NCBI GenBank assembly: GCA_019914995.1
Contig: CM034126.1
Coordinates: 8,871,001-8,935,000 of the forward strand
Reading direction: 5' to 3'
Length of the DNA stretch: 64,000 bases
Source: Acanthochlamys bracteata
Taxonomy: Eukaryota; Streptophyta; Magnoliopsida; Pandanales; Velloziaceae
Positions 57,092-64,000 of the stretch are shown here, one piece after another. Within the stretch, counting starts at the first letter, position 1. The number at the start of each line of letters is the position of its first letter. Below the pieces are notes generated by a model. It was not told the DNA's origin. It was given only the letters and a program-made list of their open reading frames with translations, and did not search any database. The position numbers and the translations under genes are program-made.

Positions 57092-59400
57092 TGGTCAGAC
57101 CTATACAACCAACTCAAGAAAGGAAGAGGTGAATTGAGTTGGTAGCTAAAATTTTTAATACAATTTTTTTAAGTGAACAGAGCTTAATTTCCTACAAAAT
57201 TGCAGCATTATAATCGACCGGACGTAAACAGATTTTTTGTTTAATGTTATATGTTTAGTTTAAGTGCAAATAATATAAGAAAAATATTTAATACACAAAC
57301 ACGAAAGATTTACTTGGTTCAGAAAATAAATTTGCGTACATTTATGACCACTCTTCGTCAAAAGTGAATTCCACTAATCTTTATTAAGTTACTACAATAC
57401 CAACGTAATATATTTAGCCAAACACCGCTGCCTTAACCGGTTCTCTTATTGAGATGAACCACTAACAGCCTGCTGAACTCACAAGTCCCTCCGACCGCTA
57501 TCGCACAAGTCTTAACCAAGGCTTTGTACAAATATATAGCTTCTTATAAGACTAGCACAACCGAGAATACTTATTCAAACCCTTCTCACCGAATATGTTT
57601 ATTACAAACAATTTTAAACTATAGGATCTCACTCACAAGATTGAATTTAAGATTAGTAAAGTAAGGAAAGGATCAAAGAAAATGCCAAGGTTGTTATCTC
57701 TGTAATGTTCGGGAAGTTGGTAGAGAGTAATAGTGTATTTTCTCTATATAAGCTTTTTCTTCTATATGTAAGTTTTTTTCTATTTTGGCTCGGTAGTATC
57801 TCTCTCTCTTATATTTTTCTCTTCTCCGACTGAAGAATTTTCTAATCTCCCAATCGTAGGAAATGAATTTCCGTTGTCTCCCCCGTGTGCTTGCTACAGT
57901 AATGTCAACTTGCTCTTATATACCGCTGCCGTTTGGATTCCATCAAATAGGTCTTCAATGGTTAGATCAACTTGCTCTTGATGGAGGTAAGTAAAATATT
58001 TTTTTAGCTAGCACTTAAATCTCAATTATTCTGTTAGTATGTCTTGATTAGATCTTTCTTTTATAGTATTGAATAAGCTTATCACAATTTAATTTTTCCT
58101 GCTTGTGCTTTTTCTTTTATCTATAGTGCATTTTTTCCTTATTGCAGTGGCACCCAGTATGAAGATGATGATCTGATCAAGTGATTGGAGTGACTCAAGT
58201 TCAACTTCAAAATTTTCCTCTTAGTTCATCGATCAGTCAGGTAATATTTCCGTGAAGTATTCATTGGCTCCAATATAGCTTTTGATTAACTTTCTTGCTG
58301 TGAGCTGCAATTAATACACTTGATTTTCCAATAAAGAATGCTAGTGATCTAAAATCTATTATCATCTTGATATTCTATTAAGATCAACTCTGACATGCAG
58401 TGAAAGGATGCTTGAATTTCATCTTTTGAATCTTGTATGAAAGCTCTTTGTAGAGTGTTCCTCTATCAACTTCATTATTACATCATTCGTTATAGTAGCT
58501 CCATGTAGTATTTTATTGTGATGTATCATTGCAGCAACATAGTGGACCAAGTGTATGCATGCTCCTTGTAATTGGATCATTGGCTTTTCTTCGAATGAAA
58601 ATCGAAATTCAAATCTTGAACTTAAATCTGGTATATTGAAGAATGATTCTAATGTCACTTTAGCACTGTGTTCTTTACCTTCATTTGTTGCGATTTTTTG
58701 CTATACTTGATGTGGAATGATAGTGGATATGATGTTCAATATGTCCTCAAAATTTGGCTTCAAACGGATGAGAAAATCTTGATCAAACTTCTTGTGAAAA
58801 TGAGCTTCAGTGTTATCTGATTTTCTGCAATGCATGTTTCTGAATTTTATTCCAATATTTTATGAATTTTCTGAGCTTCTGTAGATCATGATTTAGTGCA
58901 CTCTTTACTCAATATTGTTGTTTGCATGTTGTTTTGGTTTTGGTAAACAAATAATGCTCAAAGTGAATCTACATCATGATCAAATCTGGCTCTAAAATCT
59001 GTAAAGATGATGATTTTTTGTCAGATCAAGATCAATAGCAATCTAGTCGGTTGTTCTTCGTGAAAATTTTCTATTATACTTTACTCAGCTCCTCTGTTAT
59101 ACTCTGATCGATCTGCTCTACTGTTTCAACACTTAGTAAATTTTCTGTTACGCTCGATGTAGAGTATCTTATAAAGCAGCTGGTTGGACCATAACTATTT
59201 AGTGAAAAAACTTGTACTTTCAATTCTGCACAGCTTAGTTTAAATTATTAATCCACATAACTTATAAATTATAATTTTTAATTCTTGTTATCATCAAAAT
59301 CAACATTGAAATTCCAACAATCTATCCTTTTCTGATAGATGACAAAACAAATTAAAAATTATTGATTTATATTTCTAACAAATCATAGTGATTACTCATT
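57092..59400 (-). mobile_element. Truncated Sirevirus 3' end (LTR plus ~80 bp internal) nested in copia gag
   Basis: On the minus strand AAATCAATAATTTTTAATT ... TTTTGTCATC is followed by a degenerate polypurine tract (about 59330) and then TGTTGGAATTTCAATG at 59319. This is the same arrangement as at 38382-38445 in the complete Sirevirus element. The LTR runs to about 57092, ending in a segment complementary to CAACTCAAGAAAGG.AGAGGTGAATTGAG, like the other Sirevirus LTR ends. A TATA motif (minus GGTATATAAGAGC, about 57918-57930) leaves R plus U5 at about 820 bp. There is no matching target duplication (AATAT versus ATCTA), as expected for a truncated insertion. LTR length is about 2.2 kb. Confidence 0.72.
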
Positions 59401-59439
59401 ACAAAGAAAAGAGAGATTGCTTTTGTTACCAGAGGAATA

Positions 59440-59740
59440 GTGTAATAATTTTTTTGATTCTTTTTTTATTGCGAAAATCTAATTCTTTTCAAATGCTCTG
59501 CAATTTTGCATAGTATATCGTAACGGGCCTTCCACTTTGCTTCAATTTGAACGTCCTGAATGTTACTTTATAAATATGAGATATGTCAGAATTATTATAA
59601 TAAAATTTGGACACAGGAGTACAAACATCTGTGGTAGTGAAAAGTCGAATAAAGAGCCCCATCATAGCTGGTTTTATAAAGTTATCAACCATTCTTTAAC
59701 GATAACATTGTCAGTTCTCCATCGGACATAATAAGATCAG
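59440..59740 (-). pseudogene. copia gag remnant (UBN2 type)
   Basis: Minus strand reads RWRTDNVIVKEWLI (about 59736-59690), then FIRLFTTTDVC, NNSDISHIYKVTFRTFKLKQ and SGRPVTIYYAKLQSI to 59489, in more than one frame. It continues KELDFRNKKRIK across a stop. This matches the W.....V..WL....S.V..Y...L pattern of UBN2 gag. The frame is then interrupted by the nested Sirevirus fragment. Confidence 0.75.
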
Positions 59741-59929
59741 TCTTTTGAGGACGTACTATTTCTTCAATTAAATATCTCATCTTATCCTTTTCAATAAATA
59801 TACATCTCAACAACTCATGACCAAAGAGAATAATTTGAGCTATTTAACTTAACACTGATGGTAGAGAATGAATCACCTTATATGTTGAAAACAGGAATAA
59901 GTCATTGATAGAAATATAAATATGGACGG

Positions 59930-60480
59930 ACCGCCCAGCCTGGGCCAAATGAATAGATTAGATCGGACAGGACTGGCCTGGCCCAGTTTTGTTTTTCATA
60001 GCCTGGCCCGATCCGTTTATTCAGTTTATTTTTTACTATATATAATAAATAAATAATAAAATTTTAAATAATTTTTAAATATTATTATTAAGATAAAAAT
60101 AAATATTAAATATTTTTTATTATTAATTTTTATATTTAAAATAAAAATTGATCAGTTGGCCGATCAACAGTCAACATCAACAGTAATCGGGCTGGCGGAC
60201 CGACAATATTGGTTCGTTATTGTCTATAGAATCGGGTTGGTCCGATCCTATTACTATTTACCGAGCCGGGCGAGCCAAACTCCGAGTTGATTGATCGGGC
60301 TGTGGCCGGCCTGTTTGGCCCAGTTCATATTTTCACTTATAGTCATTGAGGCAACTAGAAAAAGAGCGCTTGAAACTTTTTATTAAAAGAAAAAAAAAAT
60401 TTCTATCGGGCCGAATCAGCAGCCGGGTCGGTTCGAGTCTGGTTCCGGTCGATTTGCCAGGCCGACCTGGTTGGGCTCGG
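59930..60480. other. GC-rich insertion-like segment in the copia leader
   Basis: Both ends are packed with GGCCTGGCCC, CGGGCC and GGTCGG words in opposite orientation (CCTGGCCCAG near 59980; GGCCGACCTGG near 60460), while the middle (60030-60140) is very AT-rich. This composition is seen in non-autonomous hAT-type elements, but I could not define terminal repeats or an 8-bp duplication. Confidence 0.3.
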
Positions 60481-60847
60481 CTAGTGCTAGCAACGATTAG
60501 TGGCGTAGCTTGATCGGGCAGTGGCGATCGGCGGAGAGAGCTTGAATAGAACGGTATGGCAACGGGGATTGGCAGCGGAAGCTTGAATTGAGCAATCTAG
60601 TGACGGCGGTTGGCGGAGTAGCAGTGATTGTGATAGCAAGAAGCGGCGTCGAAAGCGGAGGCAACGACAGATTCGATTTTTTTCTATATATCTAATCTGA
60701 TTAATCGTCAAATTTGTTCTGGTAAGAATTTTTAACCATTGTAATTATATCTCCACGATTGCAATGAATAGTCTGGTTCAATGTGGCCGTCACAGTCATT
60801 TTCTCCACGACAGCGGCGGGCAAATCTATGATTTTGCTTTGGTACCA

Positions 60848-61041
60848 AGATAAAAAATTTTTTCAATCTTATTATTCTATCGCTCAATACAAATATATAG
60901 ACTCCTTATAATACTAAATAAGAAAAATTTAAATATTAAAAAATATCTAATTCTAAAAAAAATTATTTAAAATAATTTTAAAAAATCTAAAATAATTAAG
61001 TAAAAATATTTAATATAATTATGTGTTAACTTACGCCAACG
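60848..61041 (-). repeat. 5' LTR of the copia element
   Basis: Partner of 53493-53675. The first base of the usual TGTTAGCG start is altered (CGTTGGCG on the minus strand at 61041). It adjoins the primer-binding site at 60836-60847. Confidence 0.85.
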
Positions 61042-61046
61042 ATACA

Positions 61047-64000
61047 TGGTTCAACAGTTTTAACATTTCCCTGTCTGCAAGCAAAGGGTATCATAAATCT
61101 GAATAATCTTGTATTCCTAAATAGGCACAGAGACGCATGATCAGTCAAATATAGTGTTCAGCATTGATCATGACATGTATTAACGTGTTCTAAACAATTT
61201 TCTTGTTATATATTCTTTTTTTTCTGCAAATTGAGTGAGCTGATCATGGTAAAAGTACTGCAGTTCTATTTAGGATTGCGTTTCTAAAATACATCCTACT
61301 TTTTAAAACTTTTTTAAAAAAAATCCTTCGGTGTTTTTAACTTTTTTTTAAAAATCGGAAGTCATGAGTTGATTATGAGTCATAAAAATATTATACATAT
61401 ACTTTCTTTAATTCAAAAAAACGACAATTTTATTTTCTAAGAAAATAATTTTCTAAACAGTTTTACTTTTTCAACAATCCCAAATGAGGCCTGCAATGGG
61501 ACTTGGTCAATTTGAATGTAAGAGCCTTCATATTCTTCAAGTCAGTAGCTCTTCTATTTCAAACTTTCATCTTCATCTAAAGCTTCATGTTCTTCCGGAC
61601 TCGTGCCAATTAGTTGCTTGTCCAGTCAGCAAAATATTTGGAGAACAAGTAATATCAAGAACTTTTTCCTCCAAAAAATAGTTGCAAGTCGAATTGACTA
61701 CAAAAACATTAGGAGTTCAGTATAAGAGCATTATAATATGGATTTCTCAAATTACATATGAATGCTAATTTACATAAATCACGCATATCAGGCACTAGAG
61801 TGTTTCGACACTGTTTGTAATAACGAAACAAAACTAGGATCCACACCAATGAATTCCCTTTAACCAAGCTGACCTTTTCCAACAGGTTTAAACCCAAAAA
61901 GCCTTTTCATACTTGTTAAGGTCATCCCTACACGCGCAAGTTCACGACACTAAAATTTTCAAGTTTTTGGAAGTAATTTATATATCTAACTTACTCAGAA
62001 CACGGACAAGCAATTTAAAGAAATTGACAAGTTCAAGATAGTGATAAGTAAAACAAACTTCAGCAACTATTTCGTTCTTCCATTTGAGTCAAGTTCAGTA
62101 CGTGCTATATAATGAACCAAGCGTCAGAAATACCATGCAAACAACTATTTTCGTGCTCTCCTTTTTTGACATTTCGGGGTGAAAAGGGCAATATTGATAC
62201 ACTAGGATACCTTCCATCATATTCCTCCTTCATTTTGTCCTTCATGGAAACTCTCAGTTTTGCCGCTGGACTCTTGCTCTTCATCAGAGGCTGCCTGTGC
62301 TGTCTCTAGCTTAGCATTCCGTCTCTAAGCTCCTTCAGTTTGGTTTTTTTAGAACTCAAAGCAGAAACAAACTGGAACCACAACATGGAGGAAGATCAAT
62401 ATTAGCATTGCTATCTACTTTTAAAATGCTTACTTGTCAAAAATAATTTGACCAAAGCTTTATGCTCGGGAAAGATTGAGCTCAGATTAAATCCAAGTGC
62501 AACAATGTCAAGAGAAAATGACAAAAGGTGAAGTTCTCATGCTTAAAAACTGGGAGATTTCCATCTGCTGAGCAAATGCATGATGGAGAGCGTCAAAACA
62601 TTTCTTAGTTTCAGCCAGAAAAATCTAGAAAGCTACAACATTAGAGATATGTATCTCTTGCTTCTGTTATTGCCCATGTCAATAGTAATTCCATATGTTC
62701 CCCATATTGCTGTTTAGGCTTCAGTTTATGCTAAGGGCTTAGGCATTCTGATACAAATAGGTTTCTCCAAAAAGGAGGTAGTATCAAATTAATGGCCAGC
62801 AGCAATCAAGTGATCATGCTAGAATTGTAAGGAGTCAAAAACCAGAAGGAACTGGTTCGCACATCAACCTACCAGCTTATGTAACACTGTCAAAAGTGGC
62901 ATATATAGATTGAAAGAAGTTTAGTCAATGTAACTGCTCATCTGGAAACAAATTAAAAGCGTTCATTCTTCAATTGGATCAGAGGAATCTTGAGGCAGTT
63001 ATCCAATTTATTGCAGTTTTCTTGCAAATTGGAAATCTTGAGGCTCATTAGTGCGCTTATTATAAAATCCAAACGAATGCACACCCCAAAACTAAATCAT
63101 ACTTTTCCCTTCCAAAATCTACGCCAACTGTCTTCATCATAGTCCCTTTACCCAACTTTCACTTCTCTTGCTCTGGTCCTCAAACAATTTCAAGATGAAT
63201 TATTAGTTTTACTTTTTGCCACACCGTGACAAAGTTGGTAATCACTATATGTGACTTCAACCCAAACTAAGCATGCTCCCAATTTCTGTCAATATGAGTA
63301 CTTGTTATGGGCTTTTTGTAGATATAATTGGTCTACTGTCATCTAGTAGTTCCGCAAGGAGTTGACAAACAAGATTGCGAGAAGTAACTTCTATTTTCCT
63401 TTTTCAACATTAAAATGCGACTCCAAGTTGATGTAGCAAAAGTTGGCATGTTAGCTCGAAAGTTGCCCTAGTTAACTTCACTCCATGAAAATTCGAGTGA
63501 AATTGGTATATACAAGTTGCACTTACAACTCAGTCAGTGACTTATCTAACTCGTTTAAGTCACAAACTCCGGATTGAATTCGGAATTTAGGCGAGTTTGA
63601 AACATGATATTTACACAAATACAATATAAATAAAAAGAGTGCAATGCAGCTTTAATACACAATAAAAGTATAGATATCATCTAGAGAGTTAGAATTACTA
63701 TTTATTAAATTAGATGAAAGGGATATGGTACTCGTTAAAGTAGCAAGGATAAGGCGACTCTAGATTTGATCAAGTTACAACAAGCAATCCTAGAAGAAGC
63801 TTTGTTCTGTTGGAATAACAAATCAAAACTTATGCATTGATTTTGGAATTTCTCAAAGCATTGAAGAAAGAAGTGGGTAAGTAATGCTAGTAGTGGGCAT
63901 ATATGTTACTTATGAGAGTTAGTGGGTGTGTTAAAAATTAGTAATAGTTGTAAGTTTTATTTTATTTTAATGTCTTAGTTAATATAATACTTGATTGTAA
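61047..64000. other. Region without a supported gene
   Basis: Moderately AT-rich sequence. On the minus strand a possible terminal exon (about 62325-62217) follows an AG acceptor and reads RRNAKLETAQAASDEEQESS, ending EGQNEGGI and a stop. Its acidic, hydrophilic composition is protein-like. I could not find upstream exons before the window end, so I do not call a gene. No repeats, RNA genes or element ends were recognised. Confidence 0.35.

Larger units (their letters stand above)
53493..61041 (-). mobile_element. Ty1/copia retrotransposon with ~190-bp LTRs, containing a nested Sirevirus fragment
   Basis: Related short LTRs lie at 53493-53675 and 60848-61041. The plus-strand complement of a polypurine tract, CTCTCCCTCAAGTTG, abuts the left one (53676-53690). 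A primer-binding site, plus GCTTTGGTACCA (60836-60847, two mismatches from the Met-tRNA consensus), abuts the right one. The flanks ATATA (53488-53492) and ATACA (61042-61046) match at 4 of 5 positions. Reading minus: gag, zinc knuckle, protease, integrase, RT and RNase H are all present but full of stops. Length is inflated to 7.5 kb by the nested insertion at 57.1-59.4 kb and possibly a GC-rich insertion at 59.9-60.5 kb. Confidence 0.85.

Noticed and set aside
62217-62325. Minus-strand terminal exon (RRNAKLETAQAASDEEQESS...)
   Set aside because: Acceptor and composition are suggestive, but no upstream exon or family could be identified.

Overview
This is nuclear DNA from a flowering plant. 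The evidence is one intact intron-containing DUF247 gene, one small secreted-peptide gene of the SGPS (PIP-like) type, decayed pieces of plant gene families (nepenthesin-type aspartic protease, CDKB2 kinase, a DUF1645-like protein), and a very high load of plant transposable elements in AT-rich sequence. A monocot is a weak lean, because the captured CDKB2 leader resembles the rice form. The species cannot be named from this window. I saw no rRNA, tRNA or CRISPR.

Layout. 1-3.1 kb: unassigned sequence with a tandemly duplicated LTR-like block. 3.1-7.3 kb: a decayed minus-strand Ty1/copia pol whose RT/RNase H is split by a 2.1-kb solo LTR (3631-5715). 8.9-10.6 kb: a possible plus-strand split gene. 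13.4-14.35 kb: a truncated aspartic protease pseudogene. 15.5-16.9 kb: a minus-strand copia gag with its 5' LTR and primer-binding site. 17.16-23.11 kb: a whole but dead minus-strand Ty3/gypsy element, which carries a solo copia-type LTR in RNase H and a Tourist-like MITE in one LTR. 23.56-24.19 kb: a frameshifted DUF1645-like pseudogene. 24.49-26.90 kb: a complete non-autonomous CACTA element carrying a CDKB2 first exon. 27.26-28.85 kb: the intact DUF247 gene. 30.47-39.94 kb: a complete Sirevirus-type copia element with a perfect 5-bp target duplication and an extra 3' (env-position) ORF.

From 41.97 to 50.63 kb three long-terminal-inverted-repeat elements (394 bp, 1.9 kb and 6.3 kb) lie end to end, separated only by (TA)n tracts. 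The largest encodes a decayed FAR1-type MULE transposase. I regard this as the most unusual structure in the window: a local colony of MULEs apparently targeting TA microsatellites. 52.44-52.66 kb holds the secreted-peptide gene with a TATA box. 53.49-61.04 kb is a minus-strand copia element with ~190-bp LTRs; its gag is broken by a truncated Sirevirus end (57.09-59.4 kb). 61-64 kb has no gene I can support.

The two plausible functional genes (DUF247 and the SGPS peptide) are unrelated in position and sit in islands between nested transposons. The rest of the coding signal is retroelement or transposon debris or captured gene fragments. Limits: all homology calls are from reading motifs, no search was run, and boundaries of degenerate elements are approximate unless a target duplication is stated.
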